Shown here: piece by piece, positions 1 to 9,041 of the stretch
Position numbering within the stretch: the first letter of the stretch is position 1
Layout: every line of letters starts with the position of its first letter
DNA from: Massilia horti
GTDB lineage: Bacteria; Pseudomonadota; Gammaproteobacteria; Burkholderiales; Burkholderiaceae_D
Assembly (NCBI RefSeq): GCF_004614195.1
Contig: NZ_SPUM01000114.1
Span: 1 to 45,867, forward strand
DNA length: 45,867 nt
Reading direction: 5' to 3'
The notes under the pieces: model-generated
Seen by the model: the letters and a program-made list of their open reading frames with translations, nothing else
Database searches by the model: none
Told to the model about the DNA's origin: nothing
Made by a program: the position numbers and the translations under genes

Positions 1-2
1 CG

Positions 3-1142
3 GCGCCGGCGGCGCCCAGCACCATGCCCGCCGGGGCGCATCCCAGCGGCCAGCGCTGGCTGCGGCGCGCGGCCGACAATGGCGTGACCGAAGCGCAGTA
101 CGCGCTGCTCGAACAGGCCTGGGAAGGCGATCGCCACCAGGCCTACCTCGAGCGCGCCCTGCCGCTGGCGCGCACGCTGGCCGTGGCGGCCGGCAACGGC
201 AAGGGCACCCAGCGCCTGTCGCCGGACGAGGTCACCCTGCTGTCGCGCTGCGCGCGGCTGCTGGCGCCCGATGTGGCCGAAAAGGGGGGCGGACATGCGG
301 TCGAGCCGGCCGAGCTGCACCGCTTCTGGGAGCTGGCCGCGGCCGAGCACGACCGCCATGCCCAGCTGGCGCTGGGGCTGTGGTACGCGCGCATGCAGGT
401 CGATGGCAAGCGCGTCGCCGGCGGCGCCGGCTCGGCCAATTTCAAGAAGGCGATCCGCTGGCTGACGCTGGCGGGGGAGCAGGGCCTGGCCGAGGCCTGG
501 TATGCGCTGTCGCGCATTTATATCAAGCCGGAGTTTTCGCAGCGTAATATCGCGGACGCGCAGAAATACCTGGAGCGCGCCGCCGAAATGGGCTACCGCG
601 ATGCCCAGCTCGAATGTGGCAACAATGCGTGGCGCGCGCGCCGCGAGAACGAGAACAACGATGTGCGGGCGGTGTACTGGCTGCAGAAGGCGGCCGCCCA
701 GGGCAGCGAGGAGGCCGCCGCCGCGCTGCGCAAGATCGCCCCGCGCAGCAGCGCGCCGGCCTACACCGAGACCGGGGCCTTGTCCGGCTGCGCGCGCGAC
801 ATCGCCGCCACCCATCCATTGCTGGCTGCGCGGCTCGAGCTGGCGGCGCTGTTTAGCCTGTCGCGGGCGGAAGCCTTGCTGCTGGACGTGAAGGCGGCCG
901 ACCACGGCCACTGCCTGGTGATCGACATCCGCGCCAGCTACGGACGCAGCAAGCGCCGGCTGGTGATGATCGAGAACGCGCAGGAGCGGCAGGGGCTGGA
1001 CCGCATCGTGCGGCTGTTCGACAACATCGATTGCGGCCCCACCGGCCCGGAAGGGAATTACCGCCAGCGCCTGTACCGTCTGCGCACCTTGCTCGACAGC
1101 GCGCGCAGCGGCGAAGGGCTGGACTACAGCCTGGCGGCTTGA
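3..1142 (+). CDS. Sel1/TPR-like repeat protein, 5' end outside window
   Basis: The reading frame is open from the left edge, so the first internal ATG (position 24) is probably not the true start and the N-terminus is missing. Sel1-like repeats are visible: a segment with ANFKKAIRWLTLAGEQGLAEAWYALSRIY (split here by position, about residues 138-168 counted from the ATG at 24) and a second with DAQKYLERAAEMGYRDAQLECG after it, then AVYWLQKAAAQGSEEAAAAL. Sel1 repeats form helical solenoids used as protein-protein scaffolds. The last ~110 residues are not Sel1-like and I do not recognise them. No function can be assigned beyond a scaffold role. The stop is TGA at 1140-1142. Confidence 0.7.
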   Translation, partial: APAAPSTMPAGAHPSGQRWLRRAADNGVTEAQYALLEQAWEGDRHQAYLERALPLARTLAVAAGNGKGTQRLSPDEVTLLSRCARLLAPDVAEKGGGHAVEPAELHRFWELAAAEHDRHAQLALGLWYARMQVDGKRVAGGAGSANFKKAIRWLTLAGEQGLAEAWYALSRIYIKPEFSQRNIADAQKYLERAAEMGYRDAQLECGNNAWRARRENENNDVRAVYWLQKAAAQGSEEAAAALRKIAPRSSAPAYTETGALSGCARDIAATHPLLAARLELAALFSLSRAEALLLDVKAADHGHCLVIDIRASYGRSKRRLVMIENAQERQGLDRIVRLFDNIDCGPTGPEGNYRQRLYRLRTLLDSARSGEGLDYSLAA

Positions 1143-1259
1143 GGTTTGCCAGCATGAGCGCTCAGGAGGGGGACGTCGGGCCCCCTGCACGTCGTTCCCG
1201 CGGAGGCCGGAACCCATACTGAGCCGACATTCGCGCGGCCTATGGGGGAATGGCGCCGG

Positions 1260-1403
1260 AGGGTGGGCGGGGTAAAGTTGGCCAGTGGCCGACTTTACGA
1301 ACGCCCACGCGTTCAACGAACACGGAACCTGATAAGAATATGCCCGCTCATCGCTGAACGCGTGGGCGTTCGGCTGGCCACCTTACGCCCCCAGCTCACG
1401 GTG
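1260..1403 (+). repeat. Family A palindromic repeat, copy A1
   Basis: This 144-bp element fills much of the 285-bp gap between the Sel1 gene and dapF. It begins with AGGGTGGGCG, then has a 25-bp near-perfect palindrome at 1273-1297 (TAAAGTTGGCCA, one base, then the complementary arm with one mismatch). It continues with CGCCCACGCGTTCAAC, ATCGCTGAACGCGTGGGC, and ends CCAGCTCACGGTG. The same blocks in the same order occur at 22213-22333, and the left half occurs inverted at 18258-18310. Confidence 0.75.
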
Positions 1404-1427
1404 ACATAGCTTTTTGAAACAACCTTC

Positions 1428-2279
1428 TTAAAGCTCGATCTCGCCTTCGAACACCGTGACCGCCGGCCCGCGCATGTAGACCGGTTGCCCTTCGCCGGCC
1501 CACGAAATGGTGAGCTCGCCGCCGCGCGCACGCACGTGCACGGGCGAATCGAGCAGGCCGCGCCGGATGCCGGCGACCACCGCGGCGCAGGCGCCGGTGC
1601 CGCAGGCCAGCGTTTCGCCGGCGCCGCGCTCGTACACCCGCAGCTTCACGTGGTGGCGACCCTGCACCTGCAAAAAGCCGGCGTTCACCCGCTTGGGAAA
1701 GCGCGGGTGGTGCTCGATCAGCGGCCCGGTCTCCAGAACGGGGGCGGTCTCGACGTCCTCGACCACCTGCACCGCATGTGGATTGCCCATCGAAACCACC
1801 GAGACCAGGACGGTCTGCTGCCCGATCGTAAGCGGCCACAGCATGTCGCGCCCCTGGGCCTCACCAGGCAGGTTGCTGTTGTCGAACGGCACCTGCGCCG
1901 GCTCGAGCCGGGGCGCGCCCATGTCGACCGTGACGTTGCCGTCCTCTTCCAGGCGCGGCTCGATGATGCCGCCCATGGTCTGGACCCGGATGCTGCGCGC
2001 CTGCGTCAGGCCCTTGTCGACCACGAAGCGCACGAACGCGCGCGAACCGTTGCCGCACTGCTCGACCTCGCCGCCGTCGGCGTTGTAGATCCGGTAGCGG
2101 AAGTCGGCCCCGGGCACGGTCGGGCGCTCGACCACCAGGATCTGGTCGGCGCCCACGCCGAAGCGGCGGTCGCCCAGCCGTTTCCATTGCTCGCTGGTGA
2201 GATCGACCTGCTGGTTGATCGCGTCGATCACGACGAAGTCGTTGCCGGCGCCGTGCATCTTGGTAAATTTCAGTTTCAT
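1428..2279 (-). CDS. dapF: Diaminopimelate epimerase
   Basis: DapF interconverts LL- and meso-diaminopimelate in the cytoplasm, supplying lysine and peptidoglycan synthesis. Both catalytic cysteines are visible: Cys75 in EQCGNGSR and Cys226 in [10 protein letters not shown]. The N-terminal [16 protein letters not shown] block is diagnostic. I chose the ATG at 2279 (protein starts MKLKFTKM, 283 residues) over an in-frame ATG at 2291 because family members start at this point and the longer form would overlap the upstream stop codon. It is the last gene of a minus-strand operon with two acyltransferases; the upstream stop is only 1 nt from this start, so translation is probably coupled. Confidence 0.96.
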   Translation of the reverse strand: MKLKFTKMHGAGNDFVVIDAINQQVDLTSEQWKRLGDRRFGVGADQILVVERPTVPGADFRYRIYNADGGEVEQCGNGSRAFVRFVVDKGLTQARSIRVQTMGGIIEPRLEEDGNVTVDMGAPRLEPAQVPFDNSNLPGEAQGRDMLWPLTIGQQTVLVSVVSMGNPHAVQVVEDVETAPVLETGPLIEHHPRFPKRVNAGFLQVQGRHHVKLRVYERGAGETLACGTGACAAVVAGIRRGLLDSPVHVRARGGELTISWAGEGQPVYMRGPAVTVFEGEIEL

Positions 2280-2280
2280 A

Positions 2281-3150
2281 TTAATTGTCATCGTACACCG
2301 ACGGCTCGCCCGCCGGACGCGTCTTGAAGCGCTTGTGGGTCCAGAAATATTCGGCCGGTGCCTCGCGCACCCGGTCCTCGATGAAGGCGTTCATGCGGCG
2401 CGTCGCCTCGATCATGTCGTCCCCCGGATAATTCTCCCATGCCGGGTAGAACTTGACGCGCCAGCCCTGGTAGTTCGGCTCGTAGGTGGCGATCACCGGG
2501 ATCACCTTGGCGCGGGCGGCGGCGGCGATGCGGCCCATCGCCGTCAGGGTCGCGGCCGGCACGCCGAAGAAGGGCACGAACTCGGAATCCTTTTCGCCGA
2601 AGTCCATGTCGGGCAGCATGAAGTAGGGCAGGCCCTCGCGCAGTGCGCGCAGGATCGGCTTGACCCCGTCCTTGCGCGGGATAAGGCGCACCGGGCCGAA
2701 GCGGTTGCGTCCGCGGCTGAGCATTTCATCGAACAGCTTGTTCTTCTGCGGCGCATAGATGGTCGCGCCGGGCACCGCGCGCGCGGCCAGCGCGGCCACG
2801 TCCAGGCACACGAAATGCGGGCAGAACAGGATCACCGGGCCGCTTTCCATCTCCTCCTTCGGTACCCGCGGCTCGGCGTGGATCAGGCTGCGGATACGCG
2901 GAATCGGCGCCCACCACAGCACGGCACGCTCGAAAATGCTGCGCGAATAGGCCTGGAAATGGCGCTTGGCCAGCGCCACGCGTTCCCGTTCCGACAGCTC
3001 CGGCATGCACAGCCGCAGATTAGTCAGAGCAATCTTGCGCCGCTTGGGGATGAAATAAAACATGAGGCTGCCGACAGCCTCGCCAAAACGCCCGAGAACG
3101 GGCAGTGGCAGCCAATGCAGCAGCCACAAAAATCCGATCAGCAACCTCAT
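2281..3150 (-). CDS. LpxL/LpxM-family lysophospholipid acyltransferase (copy 1)
   Basis: Membrane-bound acyltransferase of 289 residues, of the HtrB/LpxL family, which adds secondary acyl chains from acyl-ACP to Kdo2-lipid A precursors at the inner face of the cytoplasmic membrane. The catalytic HX4D motif is HFVCLD, with His112 and Asp117. The N-terminus is hydrophobic ([18 protein letters not shown]), as expected for the membrane anchor. Its start overlaps the stop of the upstream paralogue by 4 bp (ATGA, 3147-3150). Which copy is LpxL-like or LpxM-like cannot be decided by eye; some members of this family act on ornithine lipids or other lysophospholipids instead. Confidence 0.88.
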   Translation of the reverse strand: MRLLIGFLWLLHWLPLPVLGRFGEAVGSLMFYFIPKRRKIALTNLRLCMPELSERERVALAKRHFQAYSRSIFERAVLWWAPIPRIRSLIHAEPRVPKEEMESGPVILFCPHFVCLDVAALAARAVPGATIYAPQKNKLFDEMLSRGRNRFGPVRLIPRKDGVKPILRALREGLPYFMLPDMDFGEKDSEFVPFFGVPAATLTAMGRIAAAARAKVIPVIATYEPNYQGWRVKFYPAWENYPGDDMIEATRRMNAFIEDRVREAPAEYFWTHKRFKTRPAGEPSVYDDN

Positions 3151-3998
3151 GCTACCGCCTCGCTCGAAGGCAGGGGCACGCCCGGCGGTCGCTTGTAGCG
3201 GTTATAGCTCCAGAAATATTGGGCCGGGCAGCGCGCGATCAGCTGTTCCATCGCGCGGTTGATTGCCTCCGCCTGCTCGGCCGGCGTGCCGGACAGGTCG
3301 CCCTCGAACGGCACGAAGCGCACCACGTAGCCTTGGCCGCGCGGCCGGCGCTCGGCGTAGACCAGCAGGATGTCGGCCTTGCCCAGCTGTGCCAGCTTGG
3401 CCGGCAGCGTCATGGTGTAGGCAGCGCGCCCGAAGAACGCCGCCCACACGCCTTCGCCTTCCTGCGGCACCTGGTCCGGTAACAAGCCGATCGGCTGGCC
3501 GCCTTTGAGCGTCTTGGCCAGGATGCGCACCCCGGCCAGGTTGGCCGGCGCCAGATGCAGGTTGTGGCGCGCGCGTGCGCCCTCGACCAGCGGTTTGAGC
3601 GCGCTCTTGCGCGGCGGACGGTACATGACGGTGAGCGCCGTGCGCAGCGCGATCTGCTGGGCTGTCATTTCAAAACAGCCCAGATGCGGCGTCAGGAATA
3701 CAATGCCCTTGCCGGCGTCGAGCCTGGCCTGCACCAGGTCCCAGTTCTCGACGCTGGCATGGCGCGCAACGCGTGCCGGGTTGGCGCACCAGACGAACGC
3801 CAGTTCGATGATCGCCTTGCCGGCTTCGGCAATGGCCTGGCGGCGGTAGCGGCCGTAGCCGGCCAGTTCAAGGTTGGCGGCGAGCCGCCGGCGGTAAGAC
3901 GGGGAGGACAGGTAGACCAGCCAGCCCAGCGCGGCCCCGAGCGCATGCAGCATGGGCAGGGGAAAGACTGATAGAAAACGGAAAAGTAAAACTAGCAT
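3147..3998 (-). CDS. LpxL/LpxM-family lysophospholipid acyltransferase (copy 2)
   Basis: A second HtrB/LpxL-family acyltransferase of 283 residues, first gene of the minus-strand operon with copy 1 and dapF. It carries the canonical HX4E motif, HLGCFE, with His105 and Glu110. The N-terminal ~30 residues (MLVLLFRFLSVFPLPMLHAL and following) form the membrane anchor. It diverges from metK across 187 bp, a gene arrangement common in Burkholderiales. Two tandem copies fit addition of two secondary acyl chains to lipid A, but the substrate order is inference. Confidence 0.88.
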   Translation of the reverse strand: MLVLLFRFLSVFPLPMLHALGAALGWLVYLSSPSYRRRLAANLELAGYGRYRRQAIAEAGKAIIELAFVWCANPARVARHASVENWDLVQARLDAGKGIVFLTPHLGCFEMTAQQIALRTALTVMYRPPRKSALKPLVEGARARHNLHLAPANLAGVRILAKTLKGGQPIGLLPDQVPQEGEGVWAAFFGRAAYTMTLPAKLAQLGKADILLVYAERRPRGQGYVVRFVPFEGDLSGTPAEQAEAINRAMEQLIARCPAQYFWSYNRYKRPPGVPLPSSEAVA

Positions 3999-4185
3999 TC
4001 GATTGAGGGGGATATAAGGACGTGGCGACTTGCCATGCCAAAATTTCTTAAGACGCGTAAAATACCACTTTACGCAGGATCCGCCGAGTTAATAGACAAC
4101 TTGCGAAGCGGAATATAAATGTCGCTAAAGCGTCGCACGCAACTTGTTGCTGCGGCAATTACTTGAACAGTAACAAGGAGCTCCA

Positions 4186-5352
4186 ATGTCCAACGACTAC
4201 CTTTTCACTTCCGAGTCCGTCTCGGAAGGCCACCCCGACAAGGTCGCTGACCAGATTTCCGACGCCATCCTCGACGCGATCCTCGAACAGGATCCGCGTG
4301 CCCGCGTGGCCGCCGAAACCCTGTGCAACACCGGCCTGGTGGTGCTGGCGGGTGAAATCACGACCCACGCCAACGTCGATTATATTCAGGTCGCGCGCAA
4401 CACCATCAAGCGCATCGGCTACGACAACACCGATTTCGGCATCGACTACAAGGGCTGCGCGGTGATGGTCTGCTACGACCGTCAGTCGCCCGACATCGCC
4501 CAGGGTGTCGACGAGGGCGCCGGCATCGACCTTGACCAGGGCGCCGGCGACCAGGGCCTGATGTTCGGCTACGCCTGCGACGAGACCGCTGAACTGATGC
4601 CGGCCGCGATCCACTACGCGCACCGCCTGGTCGAGCGCCAGTCGCAGCTGCGCAAGGATGGCCGCCTGCCGTGGCTGCGCCCGGACGCCAAGTCGCAGGT
4701 CACGCTGCGCTACGTCGACGGCCGCCCGGTCGCGGTCGATACCGTGGTGCTGTCGACCCAGCACGCGCCGGAGATCAGCCACTCGCAGATCGAGGAAGCG
4801 GTGATCGAGGAAATCATCAAGCCGGTGCTGCCCAAGGAATGGCTGTCCGGCACCCGCTTCCTGGTCAACCCGACCGGCCGCTTCGTCATCGGCGGCCCGC
4901 AGGGCGACTGCGGCCTGACCGGCCGCAAGATCATCGTCGACACCTACGGCGGCGCGGCCCCGCACGGCGGCGGCGCGTTCTCGGGCAAGGACCCGTCCAA
5001 GGTCGACCGTTCGGCGGCCTACGCTGCGCGCTACGTGGCCAAGAACATCGTGGCCGCTGGCCTGGCGCGCCAGTGCCAGGTGCAGGTGAGCTACGCGATC
5101 GGCGTGGCCAAGCCGATCAACATCACGGTCTACACCGAAGGCACCGGCGTGATCCCGGACGAAAAGATCGCCCAGCTGGTGATGGAGCACTTCGACCTGC
5201 GTCCGAAGGGCATCGTGCAGATGCTCGACCTGCTGCGCCCGATCTACGCCAAGTCGGCCGCCTACGGCCACTTCGGCCGTGAGGAGCCGGAATTCACCTG
5301 GGAGCGCACCGACAAGGCGGCGCTGCTGCGCGCCGAAGCCGGGCTGAGCTAA
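4186..5352 (+). CDS. metK: S-adenosylmethionine synthetase
   Basis: MetK makes S-adenosylmethionine from methionine and ATP; it is cytoplasmic and usually tetrameric. The protein has 388 residues, normal for the family. Visible signatures are [18 protein letters not shown] near residues 13-30, the GAGDQG loop, and the glycine-rich [19 protein letters not shown] segment. The ribosome site AAGGAG at 4175-4180 lies 5 nt before the ATG. It opens a plus-strand set for the activated-methyl cycle (metK, ahcY, metF). No SAM riboswitch is evident in the 187-bp leader; an AT-rich stretch near 4110-4125 (AATATAAAT) may hold the promoter. Confidence 0.98.
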   Translation: MSNDYLFTSESVSEGHPDKVADQISDAILDAILEQDPRARVAAETLCNTGLVVLAGEITTHANVDYIQVARNTIKRIGYDNTDFGIDYKGCAVMVCYDRQSPDIAQGVDEGAGIDLDQGAGDQGLMFGYACDETAELMPAAIHYAHRLVERQSQLRKDGRLPWLRPDAKSQVTLRYVDGRPVAVDTVVLSTQHAPEISHSQIEEAVIEEIIKPVLPKEWLSGTRFLVNPTGRFVIGGPQGDCGLTGRKIIVDTYGGAAPHGGGAFSGKDPSKVDRSAAYAARYVAKNIVAAGLARQCQVQVSYAIGVAKPINITVYTEGTGVIPDEKIAQLVMEHFDLRPKGIVQMLDLLRPIYAKSAAYGHFGREEPEFTWERTDKAALLRAEAGLS

Positions 5353-5361
5353 CCGATAGAA

Positions 5362-5477
5362 CGTCGTCCCCGGGCTCGGCGCCCCCCTTGGCGGGGACCC
5401 ATAGACCGCTTCCACGGCCGAAAGGTTTGCACGGGCCAGGACGCTCAGCATGGGTCCCCGCCTTCGCGGGGACGACG
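5362..5477 (+). repeat. REP-like inverted repeat pair between metK and the riboswitch
   Basis: Two imperfect palindromic units face each other. The left arm starts CGTCGTCCCC at 5362 and runs to GGGGACCCATA near 5403. The right arm is CATGGGTCCCCGCC...GCGGGGACGACG at 5449-5477. The unit CGTCGTCCCCGCGAAGGCGGGG-type is widely dispersed in betaproteobacterial genomes as a REP-like element (established knowledge). It ends 23 bp before the SAH riboswitch, so it may also act as a terminator-like hairpin for metK. Confidence 0.7.
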
Positions 5478-5500
5478 TGGTCGTGCTAAACTTCGCCATT

Positions 5501-5564
5501 CCGAGGAGCGTTGCGACGAAAACTCCCGTTTTCGCCAGGCTCGGATATCCACACAACCGCGCTC
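5501..5564 (+). promoter_or_regulatory. SAH riboswitch (S-adenosylhomocysteine-sensing leader of ahcY)
   Basis: The conserved SAH aptamer can be folded by eye. P1 pairs CCGAG (5501-5505) with CTCGG (5540-5544). P2 pairs CGAAAAC (5517-5523) with GTTTTCG (5528-5534) around a TCCC loop. The pseudoknot helix pairs GAGCG (5506-5510) with CGCTC (5560-5564). Conserved TTGCGAC and GCCAGGCTCGG blocks are present. It lies 34 bp upstream of the ahcY ATG. Known SAH riboswitches are on-switches: ligand binding favours expression of the SAH hydrolase that removes the inhibitor. Confidence 0.95.
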
Positions 5565-5597
5565 ACGTTACTTTTTTCTAACTGAAAGGAGGGCGTG

Positions 5598-7013
<1,416 letters not shown>

Positions 7014-7050
7014 TCTGTAAAGAAGGCTGGCGCCACCGCCAGCTGTAACA

Positions 7051-7162
7051 CGTAGGGTGCGCACCCGTGCGCACGCGGTACGGCTGATCTGCCGCGTCGC
7101 AAATGCCAGCCGGTCCGGCTGATCAGGGGCCTGACCGCGTGCGCACAGGTGCGCACCCTACG
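7051..7162 (+). repeat. Family B palindromic repeat, copy B1
   Basis: Terminal arms of 29 bp (7051-7079 and 7134-7162) are near-perfect inverted complements and begin CGTAGGGTGCGCACC. The loop region of this copy differs from the other copies: it lacks the GGTCACCGT and TTCGCGAACC core blocks. It fills most of the 190 bp between ahcY and the holin-like gene. Five other copies or fragments are in this window. Confidence 0.85.
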
Positions 7163-7203
7163 CCCGGGCACACCTTGCCCGCGTCACACGAAAGATCGAA
7201 GTC

Positions 7204-7557
7204 ATGCGCCTGCTTTTGACCTGGTTGATCAACGCCATCGCCCTGATGGCGCTCCCGTACCTGATGCACTCCGTCACCGTTACCAGCATCGGCACCGCGC
7301 TGATCGCCGCGCTGCTGCTGGGACTGGTCAACACCCTGATCCGTCCCGTGCTTGTCCTGCTGACTCTGCCGGTCACGCTGGTGTCGCTTGGCCTGTTCAT
7401 CCTGATCATCAACGCCTTCCTGTTCTGGCTGGTCGCGCAGGTGGTCGCAGGCTTTTATGTTGCCGGATTCTGGTCGGCGTTCCTTGCCGCCATCCTGTAC
7501 AGCATCATTTCGTGGGCGCTTTCCACTCTGCTCCTGGACAAACATGGAAACCCATAA
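7204..7557 (+). CDS. Small holin-family-like membrane protein
   Basis: A 117-residue protein that is almost entirely hydrophobic, with about four predicted membrane segments (roughly residues 3-20, 29-47, 54-80 and 85-108). Proteins like this are usually labelled phage holin family 4 members, but this one sits between ahcY and metF, an arrangement common in Burkholderiales. There is no phage gene nearby, so a housekeeping membrane role is more likely than lysis. Its last 14 bp overlap the start of metF, suggesting translational coupling. Function unknown. Confidence 0.8.
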   Translation: MRLLLTWLINAIALMALPYLMHSVTVTSIGTALIAALLLGLVNTLIRPVLVLLTLPVTLVSLGLFILIINAFLFWLVAQVVAGFYVAGFWSAFLAAILYSIISWALSTLLLDKHGNP

Positions 7558-8377
7558 TTTCAGTATCGAGTTTTTCCCGCCCAAAACGCCCGAGGGCGCG
7601 GAGAAGCTGCGCGCGACGCGCCGGCAACTGGCCGAGCTGCGTCCGAAGTATTTTTCGGTGACGTTCGGCGCCGGCGGCAGCACCCAGCAGGGCACGCTCG
7701 ACACCGTGCTCGAGATCCAGTCCGAAGGCCATCCCGCCGCGCCGCACCTGTCGTGCGTGGGCGGCAGCCGCGAATCGGTGCGCGCCATCCTCCAGCAGTT
7801 CCAGGCGCACGGCATCCGCCGCCTGGTGGCCCTGCGCGGTGACTTGCCTAGCGGCTACGGCGGCGCCGGTGAGTTCCGCTACGCCAACGAGCTGGTCGAA
7901 TTCATCCGCGCCGAAACGGGCGACTGGTTCCACATCGAGGTCGCGGCCTATCCCGAGATGCACCCGCAGGCCCGGTCGCCGCAGGACGACCTGCAGAACT
8001 TCGCCCGCAAGGTCAAGGCCGGCGCGAATGCCGCCATCACCCAGTATTTCTACAACGCGGACTCGTACTTCCAGTTCGTCGACGGCGTGCGCAAGCTGGG
8101 CGTGGACGTGCCGATCGTGGCCGGCATCATGCCGATCACCAATTACACCCAGCTGATGCGCTTTTCCGAGATGTGCGGCGCCGAGATCCCGCGCTGGGTG
8201 CGGCTGAAACTGGCGAGCTTTGGCGACGATACCGCGTCGATCAAGGCGTTCGGGCTGGACGTGGTGACCGCCTTGTGCGAACGCCTGCTGGCTGGCGGCG
8301 CGCCGGGGTTGCATTTCTACAGCATGAACCAGGCGGTGGCCACGACCGCGATCTGGCAGCGGCTGGTCAGCCGGTGA
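7544..8377 (+). CDS. metF: 5,10-methylenetetrahydrofolate reductase
   Basis: MetF reduces 5,10-methylene-THF to 5-methyl-THF with FAD, giving the methyl group for methionine synthesis. The 277-residue protein begins METHNFSIEFFPPKTPEGAEKL, the standard family N-terminus, so I rejected the longer open frame starting at 7457. FSVTFGAGGSTQ and the central LRGD segment (ALRGDLPSG) are typical, as is IVAGIMPITNYTQL. It is short like other bacterial MetF proteins and lacks the eukaryotic regulatory domain. It completes the metK-ahcY-metF methyl-cycle set and overlaps the preceding membrane-protein gene. Confidence 0.97.
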   Translation: METHNFSIEFFPPKTPEGAEKLRATRRQLAELRPKYFSVTFGAGGSTQQGTLDTVLEIQSEGHPAAPHLSCVGGSRESVRAILQQFQAHGIRRLVALRGDLPSGYGGAGEFRYANELVEFIRAETGDWFHIEVAAYPEMHPQARSPQDDLQNFARKVKAGANAAITQYFYNADSYFQFVDGVRKLGVDVPIVAGIMPITNYTQLMRFSEMCGAEIPRWVRLKLASFGDDTASIKAFGLDVVTALCERLLAGGAPGLHFYSMNQAVATTAIWQRLVSR

Positions 8378-8383
8378 GAATGG

Positions 8384-8409
8384 CGAACGTGGCGCTTAAG
8401 CCACGTTCG
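8384..8409. terminator. Bidirectional hairpin between convergent metF and cyclo-ligase genes
   Basis: A perfect 10-bp stem CGAACGTGGC (8384-8393) with GCCACGTTCG (8400-8409) closes a 6-nt loop. It lies just after the metF stop and spans the stop codon of the convergent cyclo-ligase gene at 8396-8398. On the plus strand it is followed by TCTCTTCC, a weak T-rich tail, so it can act as a shared terminator. Confidence 0.6.
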
Positions 8410-9034
8410 TCTCTTCCGTCACCACCACATCGAGCGGCACGTCATGCGCCGCATGGCCGAACTGGGCCTGCAGGCACGCATAGGCAATGCCCAGCGTGTA
8501 TGGCCGTGGCGTGGCCTCCAGCGTGCGGTCGTAGTATCCGCCGCCATATCCCAGCCGATAGCCTTGCGCGTTAAACCCCAGGCAAGGCAGCAGCAGGGCC
8601 GGCGGCCTCTCCACGAAATGCAGGTCGCCCGGCACCATCACGCCCATCCCGTCCGTCACCAGCGGGTCGCCCGGGGTCCAGGCCGCGAACGCGAGCGGCG
8701 CGTCGCGCGTCACCACCACCGGCAGCGCCAGCCGCACGCCGGCCTGCACCAGTTCCTCGTAGGCCGCGCGCAGGTCCGGCTCACCATGGATCGGCCAATA
8801 CACCCCCAGCGACGGCACCTGTCCGGCGCGGCACCATGCCAGCACCTGCTCTCCGATGCGCTCATCCCATTGCTGTTTGGCGGCCGGCTCGATCGAGCGC
8901 CGCCGCGATCGCAGCGCTGCGCGCAATGCCGCCTTTGCCGCCTGGTGTTCACTTACTGCGTCACTGCCTGCAATGCCCGTGGCGGAGGCTGGCAGGAGGC
9001 TTGGTGCGCATGGTATTCTTGAATGGCCGGTCAT
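8396..9034 (-). CDS. 5-formyltetrahydrofolate cyclo-ligase
   Basis: This enzyme (MTHFS, YgfA family) converts 5-formyl-THF to 5,10-methenyl-THF using ATP, returning a storage folate to the one-carbon pool; metF is the convergent neighbour. The signature RLGYGGGYYDR is present, as are the N-terminal basic AAKAALRAALRSRRR helix and the VPSLGVYWPIHGEPDL segment. I start it at the ATG at 9034 (212 residues), the only in-frame ATG that does not run into slt. This leaves about 35 residues before the conserved domain and places the start only 7 bp from the divergent slt start, so the true start may be a non-ATG codon further in. Confidence 0.9.
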   Translation of the reverse strand: MTGHSRIPCAPSLLPASATGIAGSDAVSEHQAAKAALRAALRSRRRSIEPAAKQQWDERIGEQVLAWCRAGQVPSLGVYWPIHGEPDLRAAYEELVQAGVRLALPVVVTRDAPLAFAAWTPGDPLVTDGMGVMVPGDLHFVERPPALLLPCLGFNAQGYRLGYGGGYYDRTLEATPRPYTLGIAYACLQAQFGHAAHDVPLDVVVTEETNVA

Positions 9035-9041
9035 CGTTTGA

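Noticed and set aside
3999..4185. SAM riboswitch in front of metK
   Set aside because: I could not form a known SAM aptamer fold in this leader; only a ribosome site and an AT-rich promoter-like stretch are visible.
4159..5556. Minus-strand frame covering metK and the REP-like pair
   Set aside because: Its only recognisable piece (SSPRRRGPM) is the translated REP-like repeat; the rest is a metK shadow.
7204..7557. Prophage signal from a holin-like gene
   Set aside because: No other phage gene is near, and the gene is embedded between ahcY and metF as in many Burkholderiales.
8910..9040. 6S RNA next to the 5-formyl-THF cyclo-ligase gene, as seen in other proteobacteria
   Set aside because: There is no intergenic space on the 5' side (slt starts 7 bp away) and no 6S-like fold on the 3' side.
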